64,000 nucleotides of DNA, taken from NCBI GenBank assembly GCA_020433805.1, contig JAGRBZ010000005.1, forward strand, positions 1-64,000, read 5' to 3'. Below, piece by piece: positions 1 to 8,560 of the stretch. Each line of letters opens with the position of its first letter. Within the stretch, counting starts at the first letter, position 1. Under the pieces are notes generated by a model. It ran no database searches. It was given only the letters and a program-made list of their open reading frames with translations, and was not told the DNA's origin. The translations under genes and the position numbers were made by a program. The DNA is from Anaerolineae bacterium (GTDB taxonomy: Bacteria > Chloroflexota > Anaerolineae > 4572-78 > J111).

Positions 1-433
1 ATAATCTTGTCAATTCTGTCGATTATTTTGTCTAGCTTCCATCATTTCCCGTTTCCACGGTTTAATGTTGTGATACCGAGTTTGGTAGCTCTGCACACAA
101 TCGTGGTAGCCTTAGAACCCAGGTTTTTCTTGAACATGAGACCGGCAAAGGCTTATATTTGGGCAACATGCTTACAATTTAGGCAAAAACCTGGGTTCTT
201 TGCCACGCTCCACCGTTTAATGTTGTGCTACCCTTGCTCCGGTGAGCCTGCCAATCGGTGTTCTGCACAATGGCGAAAATTTAGAGACATCCACGAATGT
301 CTAAGGGATTTCTCCGCCTCCGGCTACGAAATGACATATGGGCCTTTAATTATCGAACGCAAGTTATCAACTCTTCAACTCCACAAACTCTACAAACTCT
401 AAGAACTCTACAAACTCCACAAACTCTACAAAC
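1..433. repeat. Gene-free left edge with composite repeats
   Basis: I see no convincing gene here. Three structures are visible. First, the word GGTTTAATGTTGTG followed by A/C and TACC occurs at 59-77 and again near 213-232 in the same orientation, and between these copies lies a perfect 15-bp inverted repeat (114-128 with 185-199, core ACCCAGGTTTTT). Second, 304-337 (GGGATTTCTC ... CGAAATGACAT) resembles 54912-54947, which suggests a dispersed repeat. Third, 360-433 is made of the words AACTCTAC and AACTCCAC and belongs to the same class as 36210-36440. A long open frame at 7-402 runs through all of these repeats and is probably not a gene. Confidence 0.55.
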
Positions 434-1162
434 TTACTCAAACAGCAAAAACAGCGCGGTGAACGCCAGCAGGCCGATGATGATGCGGTCGAACAAGACT
501 TTGTTGACCTTGGTGGTTAACAGTTTGCCCAACCACACGCTCAGCGGCAGAAGGGGCAGCAGCCAGGCGATTTGCCACAGCAGGTTGAAATCAAAGAGGC
601 CGAGGTAGTAATAAGACGGCACTTTGATCCAGTTAAGAATGGCAAAAAAGAGGGCGGAGGTGGCGACAAAAACGCGCGGCGAAATATTTTGCATCAACAG
701 GTAGATGGCTATCGGCGGGCCGCCGGTGTGGGCCAGGGTAGATGTAATACCGCCGACTATACCGGCCACCAATCCGTGCCAGCCGCGCGGCTTATAGTAG
801 GCGCTTAAAATGCGCTTCTCCAGCAGTTTATAGAGTACAAAGAGCAGCACAATCACGCCGATGCCCCGGCGCAGCATCTCCGGCGAGATACCGGCAATAA
901 AGAAAGACGCCATCAGCATCCCTATCACCGCTCCGGGGATGAGCAGCAGAACCAGCTTTTTATCCCAGTGCAGCCAGTGTGAGTAGACGGCAAAAATATC
1001 GGCAATAATTAAAATAGGCAAGAGCAGGCCGATGACTTGATCGGCGGGCATAACCAACGTCATCAGGGGTGTCGCTAACACGCCTAACGTGCCGCCCAGC
1101 CCGCCTTTGCCCAATCCGATGATGAAGATGACTATGGCGGTCATAATAAAGTAGGTGGTCAA
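434..1162 (-). CDS. TauE/SafE (TSUP) family membrane permease
   Basis: This is a polytopic inner-membrane protein of 242 residues, close to the usual 240-270 of the TauE/SafE family, which exports or imports small anions such as sulfite, sulfoacetate or organosulfonates. The two glycine-rich family signatures are visible: GKGGLGGTLGVLATPL near residues 18-33 and the matching half-repeat AHTGGPPIAIYLL near 144-156. About seven hydrophobic helices alternate with short loops. The start is a TTG one base after the stop of the M20 hydrolase gene, and an ATG six codons further in (1144) is possible. It is the last gene of a probable peptide-utilisation operon. The substrate cannot be read from the sequence. 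Confidence 0.85.
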   Translation of the reverse strand: MTTYFIMTAIVIFIIGLGKGGLGGTLGVLATPLMTLVMPADQVIGLLLPILIIADIFAVYSHWLHWDKKLVLLLIPGAVIGMLMASFFIAGISPEMLRRGIGVIVLLFVLYKLLEKRILSAYYKPRGWHGLVAGIVGGITSTLAHTGGPPIAIYLLMQNISPRVFVATSALFFAILNWIKVPSYYYLGLFDFNLLWQIAWLLPLLPLSVWLGKLLTTKVNKVLFDRIIIGLLAFTALFLLFE

Positions 1163-1163
1163 G

Positions 1164-2363
1164 TTAGTTCGTTCCCGTCAGTTTTAAGTCACCTTGTAAG
1201 AAACGGCGAGCGGTTTCGGCTAGAACAGCCGCGCCAAGCGGCAGCACGTTCTCGTCGATGTCAAAGATGTTGGTGTGGTGGGCGCGTTCGATGCCGTCGG
1301 GCAGGGCCGCGCCGAGTAAAAACATCGCGCCGGGTGCTTTTTGGCACATGTAGGCGAAATCTTCTGCGCCCATGCCCATTTTATCGTCGATAACATTGTG
1401 GGTACCGACCATTTCACCGGCTACGCTTTGCAGCCAGCCGGTAACTTGCGGATCATTCCAGCCGGCGGGATAGCCGTGCCACACCTCAAGCCGGTAATCG
1501 CCGCCGAGCGGGCGCACAATCGACAAAGCCCGCTCAACCTCAGCCAGCAGTGTTTGGCGAACTTCGGGATCGAAACTGCGCAGCGTGCCCTGGATGTACA
1601 CTTCCGGGGGGATGACGTTGCTGGTTGTGCCGCCATGAATCTGGCCCAAACTTAATACAGCCGGCTTCATCGGGTTAATCCGCCGGGCAACAATACCGTG
1701 CAGCGCTGACATGATCGGGCCGAGCAGCCACAGCGGATCAATGGCCTCGTGGGGATATGCGCCGTGGCCGCCGGTGCCGGTGATCCAGGCTTCAAAGCTG
1801 TCGACTGCCGCCGAACTCCAGCCGCCGGTGATGCACACTTGTCCACTGGGGCGCGTTGCTTCAACATGGAGCGCGATGACGGCATCAACCCCCTCCATCG
1901 CGCCATCCTCAATCATACGAGGTGCGCCGCTAAGGCCCTCGCTGTCGCAGTTTTCCTCGGACGGCTGAAAGAGAAAGCGCACGGTGCCTTTCAGGCCATC
2001 GTGCGCGAAACTGTCTTTCAGCAGGTGGGCCACGCCCAATAATATCGCGGTGTGGGCATCGTGGCCGCAAGCGTGCATGACGCCGTTGTTAATTGAGGTG
2101 TATTGGGTTCCGGTTTTCTCGATAATCGGCAGGGCATCCATGTCGGCCCGAATGGCGATGGTGGGACCGTCGCCATTGCTGAGTTCGCCGATGACGCCGG
2201 TTTTGCCGATGCCGGTTTTAATGCGGATGCCGCCGATTTCGTGCAGCGTGTCGGCCACCAGTTTGGCGGTGCGCACTTCTTGAAAACTCAGTTCGGGGTG
2301 GCGGTGGATGTCGCGGCGCAGGCGAATGAGTTCGGGGGATAGGGATTTGGCTTTGTCGAGCAT
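1164..2363 (-). CDS. M20 family amidohydrolase (N-acyl-amino acid / peptide hydrolase)
   Basis: This is a predicted cytoplasmic dinuclear metal hydrolase of 399 residues, the usual size for the M20D aminoacylase/IAA-amino-acid hydrolase group, which splits N-acyl amino acids or small peptides. Metal-site motifs are present: RADMDALP at 72-79, MHACGHDAH at 96-104 (Cys99 and His101 are the typical ligands) and FQPSEE at 132-137 with the catalytic Glu. The ATG at 2363 is preceded by AAGGAG at normal spacing. The gene lies downstream of the peptide ABC permeases on the same strand, separated by a palindrome and a hairpin, and one base upstream of the TauE/SafE gene. This suggests hydrolysis of imported peptides or acylated amino acids; the exact substrate is unknown. 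Confidence 0.9.
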   Translation of the reverse strand: MLDKAKSLSPELIRLRRDIHRHPELSFQEVRTAKLVADTLHEIGGIRIKTGIGKTGVIGELSNGDGPTIAIRADMDALPIIEKTGTQYTSINNGVMHACGHDAHTAILLGVAHLLKDSFAHDGLKGTVRFLFQPSEENCDSEGLSGAPRMIEDGAMEGVDAVIALHVEATRPSGQVCITGGWSSAAVDSFEAWITGTGGHGAYPHEAIDPLWLLGPIMSALHGIVARRINPMKPAVLSLGQIHGGTTSNVIPPEVYIQGTLRSFDPEVRQTLLAEVERALSIVRPLGGDYRLEVWHGYPAGWNDPQVTGWLQSVAGEMVGTHNVIDDKMGMGAEDFAYMCQKAPGAMFLLGAALPDGIERAHHTNIFDIDENVLPLGAAVLAETARRFLQGDLKLTGTN

Positions 2364-2401
2364 GTGTTTGTATGTAACTCCTTGAAAATAACGATTTAAT
2401 T

Positions 2402-2472
2402 GAGGAGCGGAGCATCCTCAGATGCGAACGGCAGGAGCAGTACCACTCCGCATCTGAGGATGCTCACTCCTC
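2402..2472. repeat. Long palindromic repeat, copy A
   Basis: A 16-bp arm AGCATCCTCAGATGCG (2411-2426) faces its perfect complement CGCATCTGAGGATGCT (2449-2464) around a 22-base loop, with partly complementary outer flanks GAGGAG and CACTCCTC. The same arms recur at 13413-13483. The element lies upstream of the M20 gene, beyond its ribosome site. It resembles a REP-like dispersed palindrome. Confidence 0.8.
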
Positions 2473-2487
2473 CTGTAATTGACTTCA

Positions 2488-2555
2488 GGAGATAGAGAGA
2501 TGAGGAGATGGGGAGATTGTAAAAAATCTCCTTATCTCCCCATCTCCTTATCTCC
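2488..2555. repeat. Hairpin made of GGAGAT/ATCTCC words
   Basis: The left arm is a run of GGAGAT-type words (2488-2518) and the right arm is the complementary ATCTCC run (2525-2555), with an A-rich loop. It could form a long imperfect hairpin between the permease gene and the M20 gene. There is no clear U-tract, so I call it a repeat rather than a terminator. Confidence 0.6.
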
Positions 2556-2616
2556 AAACTTCTCTGGCGTTCATTCGATTTTGTTTATGATGATTGATGA
2601 GGCAATGTATTTACAC

Positions 2617-3537
2617 CTAATCGCGCAATTTTGGATCAAGCGCGTCGCGTAGGCCATCGCCCATAAAATTAATGCCGAGTACGGTGAAGGAGATAAATAG
2701 ACCGGGGAAAATGACAACCCAGGGGGTAAAGGTCATAAAATCTTTGCCGTCGTACAGCAGCCGGCCCCAGGTGGGTACATCGGAAGGAAAGCCGAGACCC
2801 AGAAACGAAAGGGCCGATTCGGTGATGATGGCGTTGGCGATACTGAGCGTAGCCGCCACAATAATCGGGCTGAGAACGTTGGGGAAGACATGCTTGAGCA
2901 GCACTGTGTTTTGATTGGTGCCGATGCTGATGGCTGCTTCCACAAACTCTTTCTCTTTAATCGACAGCACCGAGCCGCGCACGACGCGGGCGGTGGGCAT
3001 CCAGTTGAGAATGCCGATGACAAATACGATGAGCAGGAAAATACCGGTCTCCGGGCCAAACGTGGCTCGCAACGTGTCGCGGAAGAGCAGGATGATGACC
3101 AGCAGCAGCGGCAGCAGCGGCAGGGCCAGCATCATATCGGTAAAGCGCATCAGCGGCCCATCAAGTTTAGAATAGTAGCCCGATAGCGCTCCAATGAATG
3201 AGCCGACAAACATCGAGATGAGCATTGCCACAATACCGACGGCAATTGAGATGCGTCCGCCAAATAGATTGCGGGCCAGTCCATCGCGGCCCAGGTTGTC
3301 GGTGCCGAAGGGGAATTGCAGACTGGGAGCTTGGTTGGCAACGGTAAAATCAATATATTCCGGATCTCGGGTGTAAACCAACGGGCCAATCAAAACACTA
3401 ATCATGATGAAGGCAATTACAAATAGACCAAACATGGCCAGTTTGTGCTTGCGAAATTGAACCCAGACATCACCCCACAGAGAGCGTTGTTTTTTTGCGG
3501 CTGCGGGTAAGGCTATTGTTTCGGATTGGGCAGTCAT
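2617..3537 (-). CDS. Peptide ABC transporter permease, DppC/OppC type
   Basis: This is the second membrane subunit of a dipeptide/oligopeptide importer. The N-terminus has the DppC/OppC pattern: a cytoplasmic stretch ending in WVQFRKHKLAMFGLFVI, a first helix, and an extracytoplasmic domain containing FPFGTDNLGRDGLARNLFGG, which is diagnostic of this subfamily. The EAA loop (residues about 200-220, EAAISIGTNQN) that contacts the ATPase is present. Length is 306 residues, as usual. I chose the third Met (3537), because AAAGGGG lies about six bases before it but directly abuts the first ATG at 3543. The gene is 36 bases after the DppB-type gene. No ATPase gene accompanies it in this window. Confidence 0.93.
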   Translation of the reverse strand: MTAQSETIALPAAAKKQRSLWGDVWVQFRKHKLAMFGLFVIAFIMISVLIGPLVYTRDPEYIDFTVANQAPSLQFPFGTDNLGRDGLARNLFGGRISIAVGIVAMLISMFVGSFIGALSGYYSKLDGPLMRFTDMMLALPLLPLLLVIILLFRDTLRATFGPETGIFLLIVFVIGILNWMPTARVVRGSVLSIKEKEFVEAAISIGTNQNTVLLKHVFPNVLSPIIVAATLSIANAIITESALSFLGLGFPSDVPTWGRLLYDGKDFMTFTPWVVIFPGLFISFTVLGINFMGDGLRDALDPKLRD

Positions 3538-3573
3538 AAACATCCCCTTTTGTGTGTGGTTGACAGGTTCATA

Positions 3574-4587
3574 TTAACTATAATGGATGCGCGGATCAAG
3601 AAAACCGTAGATGACATCGGCAACCAGGTTGAATAGTACGATCAAAATTGCAAAGATAAAGGTTAGGCTTTGGACCACCGGAATATCGCTGCCCTGGATG
3701 GCGATAATGAGCAGCGCGCCCAGTCCGTTGATGCGGAAAATTTGCTCGGTGATGATGGCTCCGCCGAAGATAGTCGGAATACCGAGCGCTACCAGCGTCA
3801 CCACGGGGATGAGGCTGTTGCGCAGCACGTGGGTCATAATCACGTAATATTCGCGAAACCCCTTGGCCCGAACGGTGCGTACATAATCTTGGGGTAAGTT
3901 ATCGAGCACAGACGAGCGGGTGAAGCGGTTGAGGGTGGCCGTTTGAAACAGGGCCAGCACGCTAACCGGCAAGATAATTTGTTTAATTTGGAAGACAAAG
4001 CTCTCCCAATCGGTCACCTGGTGGGTGGTATCGTAAAATGAGGGGAACCAACCCAAATGCACGCTAAAGATGATGATGGCCAGCAGGCCGGTGAAAAAGG
4101 TGGGCACCGAAAAGCCGATCATTGAAAAAATTGTGGCAACCTGGTCGATCCAAGAATATTGCTTGACAGCCGAGATAACGCCCAAAGGAATAGCAATGAC
4201 GATGGAAACCAGATACGCCAGACCAACCACCCACAAGGTTTGCGGCAGCCGTTCCAGCACTAAATCGATAACGGGGCCGCGGGTTTGCCACGAACGCAGC
4301 CGAAAACGGCCTTCAGAGTCACCGATGGCGATGCCGGTGGTTTCTTCCAAAATGTTGAGCGGCTCGGTGATGAAGAACTGTTGCATCCATTTCAAATAAC
4401 GAACATGAAAAGGCTGCCCCAAGCCAAGCGACTCGCGGATTTGCTCTTTGACCTCAGGGGGGATGGTCAACGGCAGGTTGCCGGTCGGGTCGCTGGGAGC
4501 CAGATCGAGAATAGCGAAAATAACAAAGCTGATGGCTATCAGTGTTGGGATAGCGGTTAAGAGACGGCGTATTAAATATCTACCCAT
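3574..4587 (-). CDS. Peptide ABC transporter permease, DppB/OppB type
   Basis: This is the first membrane subunit of a peptide importer, 337 residues. The canonical start MGRYLIRRLLTAIPTLIAI, an extracytoplasmic domain with the pattern DPTGNLP and LGLGQPFHVRYLKWM, and the later EAA-type loop (DYVRTVRAKGFREYYV, near 240-255) are all visible. The family pattern at 274-295 (LGIPTIFGGAIITEQIFRINGL) is intact. It lies between the binding lipoprotein gene and the DppC-type gene on the same strand. The 241-base gap upstream contains a terminator and a long inverted repeat, so the binding protein is probably made in excess over the permeases. Confidence 0.93.
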   Translation of the reverse strand: MGRYLIRRLLTAIPTLIAISFVIFAILDLAPSDPTGNLPLTIPPEVKEQIRESLGLGQPFHVRYLKWMQQFFITEPLNILEETTGIAIGDSEGRFRLRSWQTRGPVIDLVLERLPQTLWVVGLAYLVSIVIAIPLGVISAVKQYSWIDQVATIFSMIGFSVPTFFTGLLAIIIFSVHLGWFPSFYDTTHQVTDWESFVFQIKQIILPVSVLALFQTATLNRFTRSSVLDNLPQDYVRTVRAKGFREYYVIMTHVLRNSLIPVVTLVALGIPTIFGGAIITEQIFRINGLGALLIIAIQGSDIPVVQSLTFIFAILIVLFNLVADVIYGFLDPRIHYS

Positions 4588-4642
4588 AGGCTCACTTTAG
4601 AAGAATTCGTTAGAAAAAAAAGGTGACAGCGCTTAACCTATC

Positions 4643-4758
4643 AGACCTGACAGGTTTTATACGACATATCCAACATAAATAGAGATGCGGTTGCCCCTTA
4701 TTTTACGCCAAAAAAAACCTTTGAAAACCTGTCAGGTCTTGTTCACGGAAAGGGGCAA
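4643..4758. repeat. Nested inverted repeat around ACCTGACAGGT
   Basis: AGACCTGACAGGTTTT (4643-4658) pairs perfectly with AAAACCTGTCAGGTCT (4724-4739). A second short pair, TTGCCCCTT (4691-4699) with AAGGGGCAA (4750-4758), interlocks with it. Each arm is itself near-palindromic (ACCTGACAGGT). It sits between the peptide-binding protein and permease genes and looks like a dispersed repeat. Confidence 0.7.
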
Positions 4759-4773
4759 CTTAGGTTACTTTAT

Positions 4774-4807
4774 AAAATGGACTGTGACCTAAGCCACAGT
4801 CCATTTT
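4774..4807 (-). terminator. Rho-independent terminator after the peptide-binding protein gene
   Basis: A perfect 13-bp stem (4774-4786 with 4795-4807, sequence AAAATGGACTGTG) lies 21 bases past the stop of the minus-strand binding-protein gene. Read on the minus strand it ends in TTTTATAAAG, a short U-rich tail. Confidence 0.75.
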
Positions 4808-4828
4808 TACATTTAGTTTATCGTGCCG

Positions 4829-6694
4829 TTATTCGCTGGCGCGGGTCCAGTCGGCAATGTTCCACAATTCTGAGTCCCACGTGTTCATGCGGACGCCTTC
4901 CAGCGTGTTGCTGTGGGCGGATACATCACCACGGTGAACCAGAGGGATCATAACGTAGTCTTGCATCAGCATGTCGTTCATCTGCTTCGCTAACTCAGCG
5001 CGATCTTCCAAAGCTGCCGTTTCCGACATTTGGGCTACGAGCGCGTCGTAATCGGCGTTACAGTAGCGCGGCATGTTGTTGCCAATCCACTGGTTGTCGG
5101 GGTTTGGAATTTCTTTACAGAGCCAGTTGCCCATGTATGATTCGGGGTCGGTGCCGTCGAAGTTGTTGGTGTACATTTCGATGTCGGCAAAGAATTTTTG
5201 GAAGGTATCGGGGCTGGCCGGGTCGCCGCCGAAGAAAACGCCGGCGTCGATGTTGCGCAGTTCGCTGCCCACACCAATTTGCTCCCACCACTGCTTAACC
5301 AGGGCCTGGGTGCTCTGGCGAACGGAGTTGGTGGAGGTTTGGTACAAAATTTGCAGCGGCACGCCATCTTTTTCGCGAATGCCGTCGCCGTCGGTGTCAA
5401 CAATACCGGCTTCATCTAAGAGCGCATTAGCACCTTCGATGTCTTGCTCAAGGCAGCCGTCGTTAGCGGTTGAGACGTAAATTTCCGGAGCGGGCAGTAC
5501 GTTACAGGTTGGTTTACCACCGGCACCGTACAACTGGGTGGCAATGGCTTCGCGGTCGATAGCCATCGACAGGGCTTGGGTCACAACCGGATCGGTCAGG
5601 AAGGGATGGGGGTTGGGGTCGTCTTCGGTCCAGACCGCACGCAAGTCACCTAAAGCCGGATCAGGATTGGTAAAGTTAACCATCAAACGCTCGACAGAGG
5701 TACCGTAAGCGGTAACAACGGTGCCTTTGCCGGCTGCGGCCATGCTGTCGAGAATTTGCGGCTCAACTTGCAGGTTCCAGGCGTAGTCCACTTCGCCGGT
5801 TTCCAGAACCGAGCGTGCGGCGGCGGCGGCATCACCACCACCCTTGAAGATAACCTGGCTAAAGTAGGGCTTGTCGGGATCGCGGTAGTTTTCGTTGATG
5901 TCGTAAACAACCACGTCATTGGCTTTGAAATCGGTAACTTTGTAGGGGCCGGTACCGATAGGCGCGAAGTTCTGATCGGTACATTCTTGTGCTTTGACAC
6001 CCATGCAGTCTTCAAACTGTGCTTTTTGCAGAACCGGGATGGTGGCACCCACAAACGGGCCGTAGGGGAAAGGCTTCGGTACGCCGAAGTTGATTTGTAC
6101 GGTCAAGTCATCAACAGCTTCGACGCTTTCAACGTCGCCCAGGTAAGAGAGCGCGTTGCAGCCCATTTCTTCGTTAAGGCAGTATTCGGCGGTAAACTTC
6201 ACATCTTCGGCGGTAAAGGGGGTGCCGTCAGACCAGAGAATACCCTCTTTAATTTTCCAGGTGATGCTGGTCAGGTCTTCGGCAACGCCACCGTTTTCAA
6301 CGGTTGGAATTTCTTCAACCAGCCAGGGAACCATATTGCCGTTTTCATCGTAGCGAGCCAGCGGCTCCAGCACAACCGATGCGGCTTCAATATCTTTGGT
6401 ACCGCCGGACAGGAAGGGGTTCATGGTTGAGGCAGCTTGCCAATAGAGAATATTCAGGGTATCGCCTGTGCCGCGCATAGTTTCGGCGCTTTCGGCCGCT
6501 TCTTCAGCCGTTTCTTCTTCGGCTACTTCTTCAGCCGGTTCTTCAGCCGCTTCTTCTTCGGCCACTTCTTCAGCCGGTTCTGCCTCAGCCGACTCCGGTT
6601 CTTCCGGGGCTGCGGGTTGTGGTTGAGCACCACAGGCAGCCATCAACATGAGGGCGATGGCGGCGCACAGGAATAAAAATAAATTTCGTTTCAT
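4829..6694 (-). CDS. Peptide-binding lipoprotein of ABC transporter (SBP family 5)
   Basis: This is an extracellular solute-binding protein for a dipeptide/oligopeptide importer, 621 residues. It has a lipoprotein signal peptide (MKRNLFLFLC...LMAAC, lipobox Leu-Met-Ala-Ala-Cys near residue 21), then an acidic Ala/Glu/Pro-rich linker with repeated AEEVAEEE words (about 25-72), then the family-5 fold (LNILYWQAASTMNPFLSGG, WKIKEGILWSDGTPFTAEDV, FAPIGTGPYKVTDF). I chose the ATG at 6694 because GGAGGAG lies 10 bases upstream and the lipobox then sits at the right distance; an upstream TTG at 6727 adds 11 unlikely residues. The linker probably lifts the binding domain off the membrane through the cell wall. 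Substrate specificity is inferred only from the family and the neighbouring M20 hydrolase. Confidence 0.93.
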   Translation of the reverse strand: MKRNLFLFLCAAIALMLMAACGAQPQPAAPEEPESAEAEPAEEVAEEEAAEEPAEEVAEEETAEEAAESAETMRGTGDTLNILYWQAASTMNPFLSGGTKDIEAASVVLEPLARYDENGNMVPWLVEEIPTVENGGVAEDLTSITWKIKEGILWSDGTPFTAEDVKFTAEYCLNEEMGCNALSYLGDVESVEAVDDLTVQINFGVPKPFPYGPFVGATIPVLQKAQFEDCMGVKAQECTDQNFAPIGTGPYKVTDFKANDVVVYDINENYRDPDKPYFSQVIFKGGGDAAAAARSVLETGEVDYAWNLQVEPQILDSMAAAGKGTVVTAYGTSVERLMVNFTNPDPALGDLRAVWTEDDPNPHPFLTDPVVTQALSMAIDREAIATQLYGAGGKPTCNVLPAPEIYVSTANDGCLEQDIEGANALLDEAGIVDTDGDGIREKDGVPLQILYQTSTNSVRQSTQALVKQWWEQIGVGSELRNIDAGVFFGGDPASPDTFQKFFADIEMYTNNFDGTDPESYMGNWLCKEIPNPDNQWIGNNMPRYCNADYDALVAQMSETAALEDRAELAKQMNDMLMQDYVMIPLVHRGDVSAHSNTLEGVRMNTWDSELWNIADWTRASE

Positions 6695-7173
6695 CGTAAA
6701 AATACTCCTCCTTAGGTAAGTGAACACAAAAAAAATTACGGGAACAGATATGGAAGTAAAGTTTTTAACTCCACCGGGAGTTTTGTATGAGTCTCACCTC
6801 CTCTTTATGATGTTGATAAATCGAGAGCATCACTATGAGTTTAAAAAGGATAATTTTAGCGCAACCTCTTTGTTGCTCGGTTTAGTCCTCATTTCATTAT
6901 TGGGTGTATGGGTAATGCTCTACGGGAGACCATCCTATCGGATGTGGATGATGTACTCATATATGAGATAGGTGTTACAACGCTGCAGAATTTATCGTGA
7001 TCTTGAGATTATTATCAAAGTGACATGGGCTTGGCGAAAATCCGGTCATGACAAGTCATGTTGAAGCGTAGGGTCGAATGATTATGTAGCTATACACTGA
7101 AGTACGATCAGGCTGTCGAGAATAGCATGATTTTGAGGGCTGGTCAAATTATTTCTTGTTCGGACAAACATCA
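6695..7173. other. Intergenic region upstream of the peptide-binding protein gene
   Basis: This holds the ribosome site of the minus-strand lipoprotein gene (GGAGGAG, 6705-6711) and presumably its promoter, which I cannot place. A plus-strand open frame at 6720-6971 encodes a peptide with one hydrophobic stretch but lacks a ribosome site and family resemblance; I do not call it. I see nothing else. Confidence 0.5.
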
Positions 7174-7842
7174 TTAATAGGGTTGTTGATGGTGCAACAA
7201 GGCGTTTTTCGATGCCGGAGCGTAGAGCGTTCCATCGCTGGCTTGATAGGTAAGTGGTGCTTCGGCCTTGATCATATTAAGGCGAAGTTCGGAATTGATA
7301 GGGATGAACAAAGGGCGCGCTTCGGCAGAGTCAGACGATGGTGCGGTGATGGAATAACGCAACATGGTTATAGCCGCGAAACAGACAAGGCTCATCCATA
7401 TAACCGCATACAGCGAAACGAGAGGGCGTCGGAAAATGAGAGTTGTTGGAGGAGGCCAGAACGTTTCTAGCCATTGTTCTAATAAAGATTGGCGTGAGAG
7501 TTGTTTTGTGGGGTGAGAGTCCAAGAGGAGATTGAAATCATCAACATCTTCCTCTAAAACGCGGGCTAAACGCTTGAGCCAGTGGGGCTGAATAGCGTCA
7601 GTAGAAAAAAGTCCTTGCTCCAGGCCAAGCAGGGTAGCGGTCGATAATTTTGTCTGCCGGCTTAACGCTTCGATAGATAAATCGGCGCATTTCCGAGACG
7701 CATACAAATAGCGTCCCAGAGCCACTGAGCCGGGGGACGACTGTTGGGCTTCGTGCTTGGTACGCTGCATATGGTGTTTTGCAATGATGTGACCGAACGT
7801 TTCCAGCTCTTTTTTTCGCTGGTCAAGTTCATGGTCAGCCAT
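7174..7842 (-). CDS. XRE-type HTH protein with a single membrane helix
   Basis: The protein has 222 residues: a cytoplasmic N-terminus, an XRE/Cro-like helix-turn-helix (about 40-95, with GRYLYASRKCADLSIEALSRQ and LSTATLLGLEQG), a single hydrophobic helix (VSLYAVIWMSLVCFAAITML, about 142-161) and a short outside tail. This resembles RodZ-like HTH-plus-membrane architecture. I chose the ATG at 7842: it overlaps the 3' end of the sigma gene by eight bases, indicating translational coupling, while the TTG at 7860 overlaps more deeply. Because it is coupled to an ECF sigma factor, it may act as a membrane-bound modulator or anti-sigma-like partner. I do not see a ZAS/zinc-finger anti-sigma motif. 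Function is inferred from context only. Confidence 0.75.
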   Translation of the reverse strand: MADHELDQRKKELETFGHIIAKHHMQRTKHEAQQSSPGSVALGRYLYASRKCADLSIEALSRQTKLSTATLLGLEQGLFSTDAIQPHWLKRLARVLEEDVDDFNLLLDSHPTKQLSRQSLLEQWLETFWPPPTTLIFRRPLVSLYAVIWMSLVCFAAITMLRYSITAPSSDSAEARPLFIPINSELRLNMIKAEAPLTYQASDGTLYAPASKNALLHHQQPY

Positions 7843-8560
7843 AATCAGGGGGCCTTTCAAATAAAATTTTTAGTTCGGGAAAGCTGCGTAGCTTGTCTCG
7901 CGCGCGTTTGTGGTAGACGCGCACGGTGTTGCTATTCATGTCTAACCGTTGCGCAACTTCCGTGGCATTTTCAACGGATTCGAAATAAATCAACATAATA
8001 ATACGCCGCTCAATTTTAGAGAGACGGCGGATCATGGTATGCAGCAGTTCGTCGGCCTCTTTTTTGACCGTTGTTGGGACGGGTGGTACCGGTTCGTGCT
8101 GTTCAAAAAGGTCAAGCTGGCTGGCAATAAAATGGAGAGCAGAGTCGTGATCTTCGCGCAGCTTTTCTAGCGAGAGGGTATGCGGCGTGTTGATGTGTTC
8201 CATCACTTTACGATGGGCAATACTCAACAGCCAGGATTTAACCGGAACGCCGGTCCAAATAAAATTGGCAATTTTTTCGAGAACCACCAGCCATACGGCC
8301 GCCGATACTTCATCGGCATCGGTGGCCGCCGAAACTTTGCTTCGTACAAAACGCCAAACATCTTTATAATAGCGTTTATAAAGGGTTGCCAGAGCGTTTT
8401 TACTATCAGATGGTGACCCCGTAGTGATGAGGGTGATTAAGCTTTCGTCGCTGATGTCAGAGGATTTTGTAGGCAGAGAAAGGGGAGCCGGCCAGGTATT
8501 GTTGGCCGGCGGCAGCGCTAGCACGGGTGAAGACGGATGCTCACTATCGAATGCTTGCAT
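7835..8560 (-). CDS. ECF-type RNA polymerase sigma factor
   Basis: This is an alternative sigma factor of 241 residues. After a disordered, Pro/Ser-rich N-terminus of about 40 residues it has region 2 (about 52-115, with ALATLYKRYYKDVWRFVRSK and WLVVLEKIANFIW) and region 4 (about 175-230, with the helix-turn-helix ATEVAQRLDMNSNTVRVYHK and RARDKL). The linker between the two regions is longer than in minimal ECF factors. It is followed, with an eight-base overlap, by a membrane-anchored HTH protein. Regulons and promoter motif cannot be deduced. Confidence 0.88.
   Translation of the reverse strand: MQAFDSEHPSSPVLALPPANNTWPAPLSLPTKSSDISDESLITLITTGSPSDSKNALATLYKRYYKDVWRFVRSKVSAATDADEVSAAVWLVVLEKIANFIWTGVPVKSWLLSIAHRKVMEHINTPHTLSLEKLREDHDSALHFIASQLDLFEQHEPVPPVPTTVKKEADELLHTMIRRLSKIERRIIMLIYFESVENATEVAQRLDMNSNTVRVYHKRARDKLRSFPELKILFERPPDYG

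Noticed and set aside
7-402. Plus-strand 131-residue open frame
   Set aside because: It runs through direct, inverted and word repeats and has no ribosome site or family pattern.
5756-6430. Plus-strand 224-residue open frame
   Set aside because: It is antisense to the peptide-binding protein gene, which has clear motifs throughout.
6720-6971. Plus-strand 83-residue open frame with one hydrophobic segment
   Set aside because: It overlaps the probable promoter and ribosome site of the lipoprotein gene and has no ribosome site or recognisable family.
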